A DNA stretch of 64,000 nucleotides from Gigaspora rosea (Eukaryota; Glomeromycota; Glomeromycetes; Diversisporales; Gigasporaceae). The translations under genes and the position numbers were made by a program. The notes beneath the pieces were generated by a model. That model saw nothing but the letters and a program-made list of their open reading frames with translations. It made no database searches and was not told where the DNA came from. How positions within the stretch are numbered: position 1 is the stretch's first letter; the number at the start of each line of letters is the position of its first letter. The stretch covers positions 282,144 through 346,143 of the forward strand of contig QKWP01000351.1 in NCBI GenBank assembly GCA_003550325.1, read 5' to 3'. Shown in pieces: positions 1 to 11,604 of this stretch.

Positions 1-633
1 TTTGAGATAACGTGATTTTTGTATTGTGTTACACAAACTCACATAAACAATGATCGACAATCTGAATCCATTCGGCCTTGATCGGCCTTGATCGGAAAGC
101 TTCGTATAACATAATCGTTCCAATTTGTTGTTTATTTCTGATCAAATTAAGATTGAATGATCTATTCCGATCTATTAAAATCGGACAATCAATTTCTGAC
201 CAAATTGTTTAAACGCAAATAACTTAAATTTTTATTAATTAATCAAACGTTCATTATTAAGCAAAAAATATTCTTTACAAGTTTTTATGTTAATTAAACG
301 TAAAAACTCAATTTTGAAAAATTGTCGATTTGCCTAGTTTCTACTTACACCTCTCCAGATGATAGCTGGTTTGCATGGTATATTATATGGTCAAATGACA
401 TTACAAGTACTTGATTCTGAAAGTAAGCTGACGTGTTATAGCATAAGCTTATTAATAAAAGATTTGGAACGGCATAATAAAAGCTGGCACCTGTACAATT
501 TAGATAAGTATGACTATGTTCTGGATAATCGATTCAGGCAAATATAGCTTCATACCATGAAAGAGCAACTCATAACTCACAAGCAAATGGACAGCCATTT
601 TTCATAAACTAAATTTATTAAAAAATATATAAG
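1..633. other. AT-rich edge, no gene recognised
   Basis: Low-complexity AT-rich sequence. A 62-codon open frame at 359-547 (+) has ordinary amino-acid composition but matches no family I know, has no visible splice context, and is not called. Confidence 0.4.
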
Positions 634-712
634 AATATGGGGTGAAGTCAATAGAAATGGAACAAATTTATTTAATAAATTTGTCCCATTTCTATTGATG
701 TCCCCATATATA
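634..712. repeat. Near-perfect palindrome (hairpin MITE-like)
   Basis: Arms of about 36 bp (634-670 and 675-712) are reverse complements around a tiny loop. The arm reads AATAGAAATGG..CAAATTTA on one side and its complement on the other, with a few mismatches. The compact form suggests a foldback or MITE relic. No clear target duplication is seen. Confidence 0.6.
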
Positions 713-1320
713 GCAAAGATAATTAGGATTAGAATTAAGAAAATTAAGGTCCGTAATTATTACTATATCATTAGATTGAGCCAAGGAAAAACTAGTGAGA
801 TAAAAAAAAAACTGAATGTAAAAGTTTCCTTGATTTTTATACTTTTGATAATGTTTTCTCGTAGATATTTTTGAAAATTTACATCATCGTGGTCAGTAGA
901 ACAATTAATAATCAAACACTATTGTTGAACCTACTTTTTTTGAGTTCAATATATACAATACGTATGCAGTTTTATATGCAGTATTGCAATGCCCTACAAG
1001 CTAATTTTTGCAAAGTATCACATAAGAAAAACTTAATGAATTAAAGATATTTATTCAAAATAGCTTTCAATCGTTGATACCAAAAATTATATAGTGAAAT
1101 TAAATGTACGAGGGGGTACTATTTTAGTTAATTTTAAATTCACATGTACATTTCAATAAACAAATATATATGATGTAAATAGAAATAATACGCAGATATT
1201 AAGGGATTAGGTTTGTATGTACGTACATACAATACGTAGATATTTCTTTTACTAAACAAATATATTTCTGTACTATACTAAATATATGCATATATGCATG
1301 TATATACATATGTGCAGAAT

Positions 1321-1496
1321 CTAAAAACCTCAATTACTTTATATAGAACAATATATCATTCTTAGTAGTGGCTTATTTTAATATGCATATAAAAAGATTG
1401 AGAATTCTACAGTAGATTCTTTATTTTATAATTTAAAAAATCTATTTTTGATGTGCTAGTATTATCTCTATATAGAAAAATTGAGGTTTTATATCA
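1321..1496. repeat. Short inverted-repeat element
   Basis: Inverted ends carry AACCTCAATT near 1328 and its complement AATTGAGGTT near 1481, plus matching TATATAGAA stretches inside. Size and structure fit a small MITE. The family is not determined and the target duplication is unclear. Confidence 0.35.
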
Positions 1497-2979
1497 TATA
1501 GAAGTTAATTTTTTTTTTATTATTATTTTTTATATAAAATTTTTTTTGAAATTTTATATAATATTTTTTTATATTTATACAAAAACAGCCAGGTCCCAGG
1601 TGCTGTTTACTCCTAATATGTTATGAGAACCAATTAATTTTATTTGCATGGCCTAAGTGTAATCTGCAAGTAATGAATATACTATTATTGTCAAATTATA
1701 GATATCAGTTTTTCAATATCGGTACATATTGATAAGGATTTATATTGTTATCCTATATCCACTTCTTCAAAGATAGTAGGTAACTATAGTGATCTTAGAC
1801 AGTGAACACTTTGTGTAACTTCAAACTTTGTTACTGTGGTATATCTAAGTAGTATGGCGTTTTTAAGAAAACTTAACAAAAAAGATTTAAAGCAATTTGC
1901 AATTACGAAAGAGGCTACAATTAAAAGTATATGAGGATACTAATAACTGTTTGATTTGTGTAGTTAATAGTCGTTTTTATTATTGAAAGAGTATGAAGAC
2001 TCGATGTTAACTTGGGGTCCACATTGGCCGCTTTTATACTTTTTGAATTTTTACAAATGTAACGATCAATATCTTTTACATGTGTAATATATACTACAAC
2101 TACTATTAATAAAATATATAGTATAACTAGTATAAATATAATATATATAATAAATGATATAAATATAATATATGAGATATTTAGAATATAAGCTATAAAT
2201 ATGACATCTTTCAGATATGTCAGATCTACGACTTTTGCCCGCAGCAATATCCTAGCCAATCAAATTGCTGATCAAAGAGTAAACATAATTATAAATGTTT
2301 GATGACTCCTATTTTGGCAACCAGAGGTCGTACAGGGACGTACTATAGCTCGTTAGAACTGTCTTGGTGAGCTGAGTCGAATGGTGGTAGTTTTATTTAA
2401 TTTGGATCGGTGAAGCATAGGTTATGATCACTTTTGTGTTTTTTTATAGGTTAACAATATATAATGTGGATCATCTGGATTTAACATATGGGCCAATTTG
2501 TTTCTTTACGATAATATCACATATGTGACAATTGGTTGTTTAATGTAAAACATACACGTGTACACAACTTGTACACATATCTGATATTTGATATCAACGG
2601 ATAAACAGATATTACGAGAATTAATCGCATGAAAGATTGCGATATGATAGAAAAACTCAAAATTTTAAAAAAAGATTTATTTTGGAAGATGTTACTTTAT
2701 ACTAATGACTTTTACTTCGTAGCGAATATTTCAAAATACCATTTCATACTGCAATAAATATTTTTCTGGAACATAATTTCAAGATAAAAACTTTAAAAAA
2801 CACTTTCAAAACATCTTATAAAGAATCTTTTTATTCAAAATATTCAAAATAACAATGATCCCCGTGTTTGATACAAGTAAAAGGTTTGTACACGAATGAC
2901 TTAAAAATTTTGTACACGAATAACCTAAATATTTTAAATAAAATAACAATATTTGTAAGCATAAAAGTATTAAGAAAAT

Positions 2980-3290
2980 GTATATAAAGACGAAAAATAT
3001 GGTATAAAAATATTATATTTACAGTTATTATATTTACTTACTGTAAATTTCACCGAAAACCAATTCCCAAAGATTAATATACTAAGACAACCTAAACATT
3101 TAAAACAAATATAAATAAAAAAATACAAAGATAACAAAGACAACAAGACGAAAAAGAGGGTATAAAATTTTGCTAATGCTCTAGACGCCTTGCAAAGTGT
3201 TATACCTACCATTTAGCTAACTACCTTTTAATTGTTGTAGAGTTAATTTCGCGAAAAACCAATTCCCAACCAATTCCCATACTAGCGATT
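2980..3290. repeat. Diverged tandem duplication
   Basis: Two blocks about 160-200 bp apart share AAGACGAAAAA..GGTATAAAA followed by a copy of CCAATTCCCAA (near 3060 and near 3256, the second with an extra CCAATTCCCA). Looks like an old tandem duplication of non-coding sequence. Confidence 0.4.
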
Positions 3291-4457
3291 TTAAGAAACT
3301 TTTTTGAAACGATAGTTTGTGATTGGTTAAAAATATCATTTCATCATGGGATCTATTTTTAATGTAAGATAAATTCGCAATAATCACTATCAATATTAAT
3401 TTGATTAGTACAATTTTGAAGATCTTATTCGAAAACATTACTAAAAGATCCAAATCGGCCCATATGAAGATTACATACAACACCAAAATATCTTATACTA
3501 AATTTGGCTAATTTATTTTGAAAATCAAATTTGCATATTTTCTATTAAGCATATTACAGATAATTAATTATTGTTAAAACTTAATGAAAAAATTATTGTT
3601 GTATTGTGATGTTAAGATAGTAATACTAGTAAATTTAAAAAATTTCATCATACTGAATGGCATAATTCTAATAGTATTCAAACTATGATTTGAACTATAT
3701 TCAAACTATCACAAACATACATGTCTGCAAGTCATGACAGTATTGAATGACAATTCAAATAGCGATTAAAATAATACTCATTAAACATTATAAAATTTTT
3801 AATTTTATTAGTATAGATAAATGCCACAAACAGGAATTTTGGTAGCTATAAATAATAATATAATAACGCCAAATGAAATCTTTGAAGTTTTGTATCTTTA
3901 ACTATTTCGGGCTGTTTTGTGTTTAAATAAAGTCTTGGTTTACTGAAGACTTACCTTTCTAAATTTTAATTTTACAAAATTATTTTTTCCTGCTATTAGG
4001 TTTTTTTTTTTTTATATACGTATATAATTTTATTTTGCTTATAAAATATGTATAAAACTTTTATGCTATAACATTTTACTGATTCAATTTTTTTGATTTT
4101 AATTTGGAAATAACCCAATACTAGTAGTCTACTTTATTTTTTATATTTTTTTTTATTAAATATATTAAGTTTATAAATTTTTAAGTATTTGACAAACATG
4201 TAAATACTAACAATATTTTATTAATAAATATTTTTTTTCTATACAAGTAACATCTAATTATTTGTTAATTTTTTCATATATTAAGACATTTCTTGTTTTG
4301 AATCAGTACAAGATTGAACATTTGGCATTCCCAATTATGATTATATTATTCAATCAAATTATCGAATCTTAAGTGGTTAAAAGTAATAAAATATCTTTTT
4401 AATTGATTTTATCTATAATTTCAATATTTACAAAGTTAATTAAATGAGTTATTTTGC

Positions 4458-4846
4458 TATATTAAGGGTAGGGTGAATGTAGATCATTTTTTATATGATC
4501 TACATGGTATATTAGATTTTTATATAGTAAATAAAAAAATGCTTTTGATAAATTTTTTTAAGATTTTGACCAATTTGTATAAAATTTATACAATAGTTAG
4601 TTTTAAATAGTTTGTTTATAATAATGAAGTTGCGCAATATTCATTGCTTTAAAAAAAATCAACTTTACATATAATTAAATTTTTGTAGGACGCTATGATT
4701 TTTGTAGGTTGTACAAAGAATTGATTGATCAGATCATATGATGTTTACATGTAAATCATATGACATCATATAAATTGGTTGCACTAAGTTGATCTACAAT
4801 CGATTTTATATGAAATTAGAAATTTTTATACCCTATCCTTAATATA
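4458..4846. mobile_element. MITE with TATATTAAGGRTAGGGT ends
   Basis: About 390 bp bounded by inverted ends: TATATTAAGGGTAGGGT on the left and, as reverse complement, TATATTAAGGATAGGGT on the right. A second inverted block, GTAGATCA near 4478 and TGATCTAC near 4790, lies inside. TATA flanks both ends and may be the target duplication. No coding capacity. Confidence 0.6.
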
Positions 4847-5473
4847 CTATATTATTTTCTAATCCATAATTTATGTATAACTAAAATTATCAAACGTATT
4901 AATATTATATAAGCAAATATTATTAATTTGAAAAGCTTATTGTAATTCTTTATACTGACAAACTTAATTTCACTATTATAGCAAAAAAGTATTATATTGG
5001 TCATTGGTCCGTCTGGTCGAGCTCTATTCAGCCCTATTTTGGTCCTGAACCACGTCTGGTCTGGTTTTTTAAAAGACCAGGTGGTCTTTTAACTGAAACG
5101 GACCAGATGGACCGATTAACAGCTCTAGTTTTAGGTTTTACTAACAAAGTTGAAATAGAGACCTGAAACCTAAGTGAACTTTAATCCGGTACTAAGTACT
5201 AGTTTGCTGTTTTTCTTTTTTTTTTTTTTGGTGTGAGTTTTTTTTGTATACCTTACTAATATTTTCCTTTTTTCAGGTTTTAGATTCCATTAGCTAAGTT
5301 CAGAATGATCTTAGAAAAACTTGAAGCAGCATTCGATTTGGTTATTGACGATTTTTTAAGTGATCTCGGAATTTATAAAAACAGCAGTAATAGTTGGGTT
5401 AATAATAATTCTTTATAAGAGACACAGAATATGTAAAGCTTTTTAAATAAATTATAAAATTAATATAAATTAA
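4847..5473. other. Gene-free, with a GGTCTGG-rich patch
   Basis: 4999-5115 is unusually rich in GGTCTGG/CCAGACC-type words, including an internal inverted pair CTGGTCT..AAAAGACCAG. A similar patch lies at 63490-63660. 5215-5245 is a T-rich run. No coding sequence was recognised. Confidence 0.4.
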
Positions 5474-5486
5474 AATTAAAATAGAA

Positions 5487-5740
5487 GGAATGACATGCGA
5501 AGCGTTGGACCAGAGGGTTTAAATAGGCAATCCCCTAGTTGGGTTGTAGGTATGGCAACTAGTGTAGAACCTTCGGGTGGACTACTTAAATTAGACAACC
5601 AAAAGTTGTACGTGTGGCTAGTTGTACTTTCATTCAATGTAACTCAATTGTGGGTGTGCCCAAAGAGGCGCCCTTGATCCACAGGCTTGATTAAATAAAC
5701 TCTCACCCAAAGCGGGAACTTTAACACAAAAAAAAAAAAA
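5487..5740 (+). mobile_element. SINE-like poly(A) retroposon
   Basis: A 254-bp insert of higher GC than its surroundings, ending in about 15 A residues. It is flanked by a perfect 13-bp duplication AATTAAAATAGAA (5474-5486 and 5741-5753), the hallmark of LINE-machinery retroposition. It lacks a believable protein; the 60-codon frame at 5495-5677 is taken as incidental. Its 3-prime half (GGCGCC..CCCAAAGC..TTAACACA then A) is recognisably similar, in reverse, to 63760-63853. The paralogous repeat copy at about 62640 lacks the insert, giving an empty site. The source RNA (tRNA, 5S or other) is not resolved. Confidence 0.75.
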
Positions 5741-6100
5741 AATTAAAATAGAAAAAAATTTAATTAAAAAAAAAAACTAAAATTTATTAATTTAAATAAA
5801 ATAAAATTTTAAATTTTTACAACCTTCCTGTAGTTTTGCCACAGGTTAACAAAAAATCAATTGAAATTTTTATCAAGTGTCCCAAAATTTATAAAAACAG
5901 CTGTAATCGTTTTTTTAGCAAGAATACTAGGGCTTTATTAACTATATCAGCTATAGCATCTATAAATTTACGGATCTGAACCAGACCCGGATCTAAGTGA
6001 TGTGAGTTCGGGTCATAATTTTAACCGAATCGATGTTTGGACCTGGTTCAGATCTTTAAAAATACCTGTCTAGTCCGAATCATGCGGAACACTATTCAAT
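5741..6100 (+). repeat. Dispersed repeat, copy 1
   Basis: Aligns by eye over about 350 bp with 62640-63030: both contain ATCAAGTGT, AAAATTTATAAAAACAGC, GCTATAGCATCTATA, a CCAGAC..GG patch, GATGTTTGGACC, and AATACCTG..TGGTCTGAAT or a close relative. Non-coding. Family unknown. Confidence 0.65.
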
Positions 6101-6720
6101 ATATTTAACAAATCGGTATATTGCATAAATCGCATAAATTTGATATATCGCATAAATCTGATATATCGCATAAATCTGATATATTGCATAAATCAATTTA
6201 TCAACTCTTAAAACTAGGTAAAATAGGTAATTTCGTTTACTATACTAAGAAACCAAAAGACTATAGTACTATATTTGGGTAATTCATGTCTAAAACTATC
6301 GGGATAGAATAAAAAGATCGGCATGACTTTATACTGTCAATAAGTCAACACAGATTATTGGTAGTTGGTTTATAGGATGTCAGTATTATGCAAAAGTATA
6401 ATATGTGCATAATTTATCAAATTTTTGCATCGCATATGCTTCGCATAATTTAACAAAAAAAAAGTATTTAGATTACATGGCTGAAATATGATTGGTTATT
6501 AAGTTCCGATGTAGAAAATGAATGAACCCAAATTACGAGCATAGACAAGATAAAAATTTTTTAGCAAGTGTCCGAAAAATTCCGAAGAATAGAACTAATT
6601 ATATATAGTGTACAATAAAAAATCGCATATCGCATAATTGATCGCATAATTTTAAATTTATTTCGCATCCATCGCATAATAAACTCGCATAATTTGCATC
6701 GCATTATCCTGAACTAGATA
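6100..6720. repeat. Region of CGCATAA-type words with a 20-bp tandem repeat
   Basis: 6113-6198 carries about four copies of a roughly 20-bp unit around GATATATCGCATAAATCT. A second cluster of CGCATA/GCATAAT words runs through 6400-6710. No gene is visible. Confidence 0.5.
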
Positions 6721-6864
6721 AACATTCATGTGATCAGAGTTGTACTACTTTAACATGTAGACAATCAACATTACGTAATTTCTTTTTTTTTAGAGGATCT
6801 TATTAGCTATCAAAATCATAAATTGATTCTAACACTGAATTTGAATTTATTGAATCATTACTAA

Positions 6865-7036
6865 TCTGTATTTAAAGATTTAACTTCTAACATAAAAGGT
6901 TCAATCTTAAAGAATATACAAATTTTTGAAAATATACATGCATTACATAATTGGTGTTGTCTAATGGTTCGCGAAGAAAAGCCCATTGGTTTTGTTCCAA
7001 CCATGGGCAGCTTACATGAAGGACACTTGAGCCTAA
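6865..7036 (+). pseudogene. panC: panC exon 1 (N-terminal part)
   Basis: The open frame from 6865 reads IQIFENIHALHNWCCLM, then VREEKPIGFVPTMGSLHEGH, then LSL, ending at a GTAAAT donor. The pantoate/ATP-binding signature GFVPTMG-LHEGH is complete. The only in-frame ATG (6964) lies inside the domain, later than usual, so the true start is in an unseen upstream exon or is lost. Confidence 0.85.
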
Positions 7037-7657
7037 GTAAATTATTTGAATATTTCTAAATGTATTTTATTTATGTTAATAAATATATATATATTTTTTT
7101 TGGCAATTACGCTATACTTTATTTTATAAAAAATAGTTACATATGCAATTGCTATTACTACTTTTGATATTTAATATCTAAAACCTAAAGTATGGCTTAC
7201 CCAGTTACTATTGGTACCTAAATGCGACTTGCCAAAGTAGGTGTTGCTTCTCTGTCCCTTTTTGTCAGATAATGAATCCAGGACTGGGTCATTAGCATGG
7301 ACCTACAGCCTGTCGTGACTACCTAATTTTTATTCCATACTGAACATACTCTTGTTTCTATTCATTTATTCACTTCATCTATTGCTATTTGTATACAATT
7401 GACTATATCGTCCTTTTTATTCTTTTTTTCCATAGGGTAGTATCGTTTTTATCTGTCGTCTTCCTTCTATTTTTGACTCTTTTCACAACTTTCGCTTGTC
7501 TGATAATACCCTCCTTTTTTTTCCTATTCTATGGTCTCATCACATCTATACTTCCACACCTTTTCTTGAAAAATATCCAACTATTTTTTAGCCAGGAGCA
7601 TAGGATATCATTAATGGTCTTTTGCTTGAGTTCTACTCTTTTAAGACTTGTTCTAAT

Positions 7658-8158
7658 TATAGATGCTGGTGAAATTAAACCATTTCACTAGGTGAAATAG
7701 TGAAATAGTTTCACCAGAATTACACCAAAATTTTATTTTGGTGAATTGGTGAAATTGGTGAAATTGGTGAATTGGTAAAATTGGTGAAATTGGTGAATTG
7801 GTGAATTGTTGAATTGGTAAAACGGTGAATTGAATTGGTGAAATGGTGAATTGGTGAATTGGTGAAACAGTGAATTGGTGAAATGGTGAAATCGTGAATT
7901 TGCTCAGTCCTATAAACGGTTAATAGTTCTGACCTCAAAGTGTGCCTGTAAAAACATAAAATGTAAAAACTTGAACAAAAACCTAATCGAATTCCAGGCT
8001 GACAATTCACCAATTCACCATTTCACCAATTCATCAATTCACCAATTACACCAATTACACCAATTCACCAGTTACACCAGTTTCACCATTACCGATTGGT
8101 GATTGGTGAAATGGTGAAATCATTTCACCACTCTGATTTAATTTCACCAGCATCTATA
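7658..8158. mobile_element. hAT-type MITE with GGTGAAATT minisatellite core
   Basis: Ends are TATAGATGCTGGTGAAATT and its inverse. It is flanked by a perfect 8-bp duplication GTTCTAAT (7650-7657 and 8159-8166), the hAT signature. The interior consists largely of GGTGAAATT/GGTGAATT words (about 7680-7895) and, beyond a short unique centre, the complementary AATTCACC words (about 8005-8145), so it can fold into a long hairpin. No transposase. Inserted in the LINE remnant. Confidence 0.8.
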
Positions 8159-8328
8159 GTTCTAATCTCCGTACACATAATTCCTCTTGCTAACTTTTCT
8201 CTTTTTTCCTTGGTATTCAATTCCGTATTAGTTAGAGTTCTACGTAAGTATTCTTTTCCTACTAAACCTCTTTTATCTATTGGTATTGTAAGCCAGATAT
8301 CCTCTGCTATTCTCTCTTCTTCCTATTT

Positions 8329-8688
8329 CTATATATCGTTGTCCGACTCGCAGGTTACTAAATGCTCCGTTGTTTCGGTCTTCTTCTTACATTTGCGACA
8401 AAGGGTCGAGGAGTATATTTCTGTATTGTCTCGCTGTCTTTTCTTCAATATCAGTAGAAGCCCGTTTATTGTCTTGAATCTGAACGTCCACTTTCGATGT
8501 TCTTTAAAGGTGCTTGCCTTAGTGTTCCATGTGACTTTCCAAAGGTCGCGAAAGGTCTTCCAGTCTTTTTTGCTCTTTCTACTAAGATGCAGGTTGTCCT
8601 TTTGATTTTTGCAAAATGTCCATTCTGCTTTATAATATATTTCCAGCACCATGTTGACGAATTTTCTTAGAGAAGTGCAGAAAATCAC
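8329..8688 (-). pseudogene. LINE C-terminal fragment with zinc-binding motif
   Basis: 119 codons with basic residues, then FRFKTINGLL and CRKCKKKTETTEHLVTC (Cx2Cx8Hx3C), the C-terminal motif that follows RNase H in many fungal LINEs. It continues the RNase H region across the inserted element. Confidence 0.75.
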
Positions 8689-9539
8689 GTAATTTTTTAG
8701 GAGGAGTGAGGGGTCCCAAATATCACGTCCTATATATATATATAGTATAAATAGCCAATTATATTGAAGAAAATCGATTTTTAGTTAATCGCAGATAGTT
8801 GCTATATAGTAAAGTCTAAATTTTACTAAGAAATCGAAAAAAATCGATTAAGTAAACTTACCGTATATTCCCGAAAATAAGCTACCTTTTTTTGGCCGAT
8901 TTTGAGTAAAAAAACTGGGGGTAGCTTATTTTCGGGGGTTATTGCTTTTTAAGAAATTTGCGCTTAATAGAGTGGTAGCTTATTTTCGGTTTATAAAACC
9001 AGAATTATAAATTTTTATATTTTTTTTTGTTTACTTGGGTTTATAAACCTGAAGCAAACCCGATGTATTTTTTTTACATTGATATACAGGTGTATAAAGC
9101 ATTTTTTTAAATTAAATTATCGTTATTTTTTTTTTAATTTATCAAAATTAACTTATTGTTATCATTTTTTAACTTATTGGGTTGGGTTATAAACCTAAAC
9201 AAACCCGATTTATTTTTTTTAAAATATCGATATGCATGGGTATGTACAGTACGCTTAGGGCAGTGCCATTAATCACCTGATTATTTTTTATCAGAGGCCT
9301 ACCTCTCTCACTCTTCCTTAATATATAAATAGTCAGGTTCTTATATATAATTTCAACTTTTTTTACCCCTCCCCCCCCTAAAAAATTACCTGATTTTTGT
9401 TACTCCCCTTATCATTATCAATAATTGATTAAAAAATATTTAAAACCCGAAATAAAATAAATAAAAAAAATAAATTAAATAAAATAAATAAAAAAAATAA
9501 CTTAAATTAAATTAAAATAAATAAAAAAAAACCTCCTGT

Positions 9540-10255
9540 TAAGTTAAATAATTATTATTTTTAAATGTTTTTTTTTTACTTTTTTTAAACGTTTTTGTAA
9601 ACTTTTTTTTTTTAACTTTTTTAAATGTTTTTTTTAACTTTTTTTTAAACGTTTGTTTTTTACTTTTTTTAAACTTTTTTTTTACGTTTTTAAACTTTTC
9701 TTTACTTTTTTAAATGTTTTTTTTTAACCCGTTTTTTTTTAACTTTTTTTAATGTTTTCTTTTTTTACTTTTTTTAAACAGTTTTTTTAACTTTATTTTT
9801 AACTTTTTTAAACTTTTTTTTACTTTTTATAAATGTTTTTTTTTATTTTTTTTAAACTTTTTTTTACTTTTTTTAAACTTTTTTTTTTACTTTTTTTAAA
9901 CGTTTTTTTTTTTAACTTTTTTTTTAACTTTTTTAAACGTTTTTTTTTGACTTTTTTTAAACATTCTTTTTTAAACTTTTTTTTAAACTTTTTTTTCTTT
10001 TTAATTTATTTTTGATATATATTATTTTTTATTTATTTTTATTTATTTTTATTTTTTATTTTTTTGATTTCTTTTTTACCATTATTCTTTAATTATTTAT
10101 TTAATTTTTTTATATTTTGATTATTTTTTATTTAACTTAATTTTTAATATTTCGTTCTTTATTTGTTTATATAATTAATTATTTTATTTATTTACAGTAT
10201 TTATTTATTTATGTATTTATTTATTTTTATTTTATTTTATTTTATTTTTTTTTTG
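9540..10255. repeat. T-rich low-complexity tract
   Basis: Irregular tandem of CTTTTTTTAAACG/TTTTTTAAC units grading into TTTATTTATT repeats. Its Phe-rich translation is meaningless. Confidence 0.8.
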
Positions 10256-10433
10256 TTGTTTTTCTCTGGGTGGATAGGTATTTTACGGGGGTGAAAATTA
10301 ATTGGGTTATATAAGTGGGAAAATGGATCTTTAAGTAAGGCAGATGAATTTTTTACAGGTGGAAGAGTGGTGGGCAGATAGATATTTTACGGTAGAAGGA
10401 TAGACAATAAATAATTTTCAGAGAGTAAGTATG

Positions 10434-10502
10434 CGCATATATACAATAGTGGGAATAAAATAACCGAAAATTTACTTTTTATCCCTACCATTGTATATAT
10501 GC
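10434..10502. repeat. Short palindrome
   Basis: GCATATATACAATAGTGGGA at the left pairs with TCCCTACCATTGTATATATGC at the right, with one or two mismatches, making a small hairpin inside the 8861-10701 element. Confidence 0.55.
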
Positions 10503-10703
10503 TGTTTTTCCATTTAAAATTTATAGATATTTGAACAATGACAAAAGGGGTAGCTTATTTTCAGAACAAAAAATTTTATTATTGTTTTAGTTCGAAAAAA
10601 GCGAGGTAGCTTATTTTCGGGTGAAACAAGTTTTTAGGTTTTTTGGTCAAAACCAAGAGGGTAGCTTATTTTCAGAGTAGCTTATTTTCGGGAATATACG
10701 GTA

Positions 10704-10899
10704 TTCAGCAGATCAAAATACACTTACCACAAAATTTTCATAAGTATTGGAGAACTTTTTATTATTTAACTTTTAACTTTTACTTTTGTCGAATATATTT
10801 TTTTAATTTTTTTGTCGAACGTAAAAATCAAAAGTCAATTAATAAAATATTCTCAAATACTTATGAAATTTTATAGTAAGTGTATTTTGATCTGCTGAA
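10704..10899. mobile_element. Palindromic MITE with TA duplication
   Basis: Left end TTCAGCAGATCAAAATACAC is matched by GTGTATTTTGATCTGCTGAA at the right. Homology continues inward through CATAAGTATT..GAGAA, giving arms of about 60 bp or more. TA lies on both sides (10702-10703 and 10900-10901), as in Tc1/mariner-type insertions. Confidence 0.75.
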
Positions 10900-11187
10900 T
10901 AAGGTTACTTAATCAATTTTTTTGATTTGTTTAGTAAAATTTAGACTTTACTATGTAGCAACTTTTGTCAATTGTGGGTAGCTTATTTTCAGATCAAAGA
11001 CGTTTTTGAGTTTTTTTAAATTTGATTGGTCAATAGTCCTATCACTAGGGGGGAGGGGGGTCAGGATCTATGTAAACCCTAATTACGTGACTTACTGCAC
11101 TTCCCTTATTGGTAGTTCTATCGCAGCACCATTCCAAGTTGGTTTATTAACATTCTTTGTGTTTCAGTAGGCAAGTACCTTGTATAT

Positions 11188-11604
11188 TCATTTAGAGCAG
11201 ATCCTGTACATCTGTCCTTTCATTATGTTTAATGCCTGTATAAGCCTTAAGCTTTTCATATGGACTTGTATATTTTTAACTTCTATGTTCCCTTTTATCA
11301 GGCCTAAGATTCTAGCATCTTTGGTCTTGAACCAGCTTCTTGGAGTGGACTTTCCATTTAGACTCTTGATCTTGTCGATTGCTGCCTGACTGTCTGTATG
11401 TATCTCTATTTTATGGCCTAAGGGGAATATAAGAATAGCTTCCAAGATTGCGATAATTTTAGCTCTGGTGGATGAGAACCAATTTTTACTTCTATCTATT
11501 ATTTCTCTAATTACTTTTCCGTTATTACCTATTTGTACTAAACTATGTTCCATTCTAAGATTTTCTGTACTACTTCCTCCAAGTGAGCCATCTGTGTAAA
11601 CCAC
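11188..11604 (-). pseudogene. LINE RNase H domain
   Basis: 138 open codons begin VYTDGSLGG (first acidic residue), then RAKIIAILEAI (glutamate helix) and IEIHTDSQAAIDKI (DS motif), the RNase HI order used by I-type LINEs. It ends close to the insertion point of the 8673-11102 element. Confidence 0.8.

Larger units (their letters stand above)
713..4457. other. Gene-free AT-rich region with minor repeats
   Basis: No open frame here looks protein-like. The longest ones (1921-2259, 2970-3212 and 3217-3486 on the minus strand) are Ile/Leu/Phe-rich, as random AT-rich translation gives. The region holds an inverted repeat at about 1321-1496, a diverged duplication at about 2980-3290, and homopolymer runs. 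Confidence 0.5.
8861..10701. mobile_element. Non-autonomous element with CCGTATATTCCCGAAAATAA ends
   Basis: Inverted ends CCGTATATTCCCGAAAATAA at 8861 and their complement ending at 10701, both next to TA (8859-8860 and 10702-10703). GTAGCTTATTTTCGGG-like words recur at least six times near both ends. The middle (about 9540-10020) is a T-rich run of AACTTTTTTTAAACG variants, followed by ATTT repeats. A 70-bp palindrome sits at 10434-10502. No coding sequence. The ends resemble those of the MITEs at 28556 and 37546. Confidence 0.65.
8673..11102. mobile_element. Large inverted-repeat element nested in the LINE
   Basis: Terminal inverted repeats AAGTGCAGAAAATCACGTAA and AAGTGCAGTAAGTCACGTAA (right end read in reverse) lie at 8673-8694 and 11081-11102. 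A second pair of arms with AAAGTCTAAATTTTACTAA lies at about 8811-8859 and 10903-10960. The LINE resumes cleanly outside the ends. No open frame resembles a transposase and no target duplication is evident. Two further elements (8861-10701 and 10704-10899) occupy its centre. Confidence 0.65.

Noticed and set aside
359-547. 62-codon open frame (+)
   Set aside because: No recognisable family, no splice or promoter context, and short enough to occur by chance.
1921-3486. Three minus-strand frames of 80-112 codons
   Set aside because: Ile/Leu/Phe/Tyr-dominated translation of AT-rich DNA with no motif.
7389-8605. Plus-strand frames of 100 and 169 codons
   Set aside because: They are antisense to the LINE 3-prime region and to the MITE minisatellite.
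9833-10015. Phe-rich frame
   Set aside because: Translation of a T-rich low-complexity tract.
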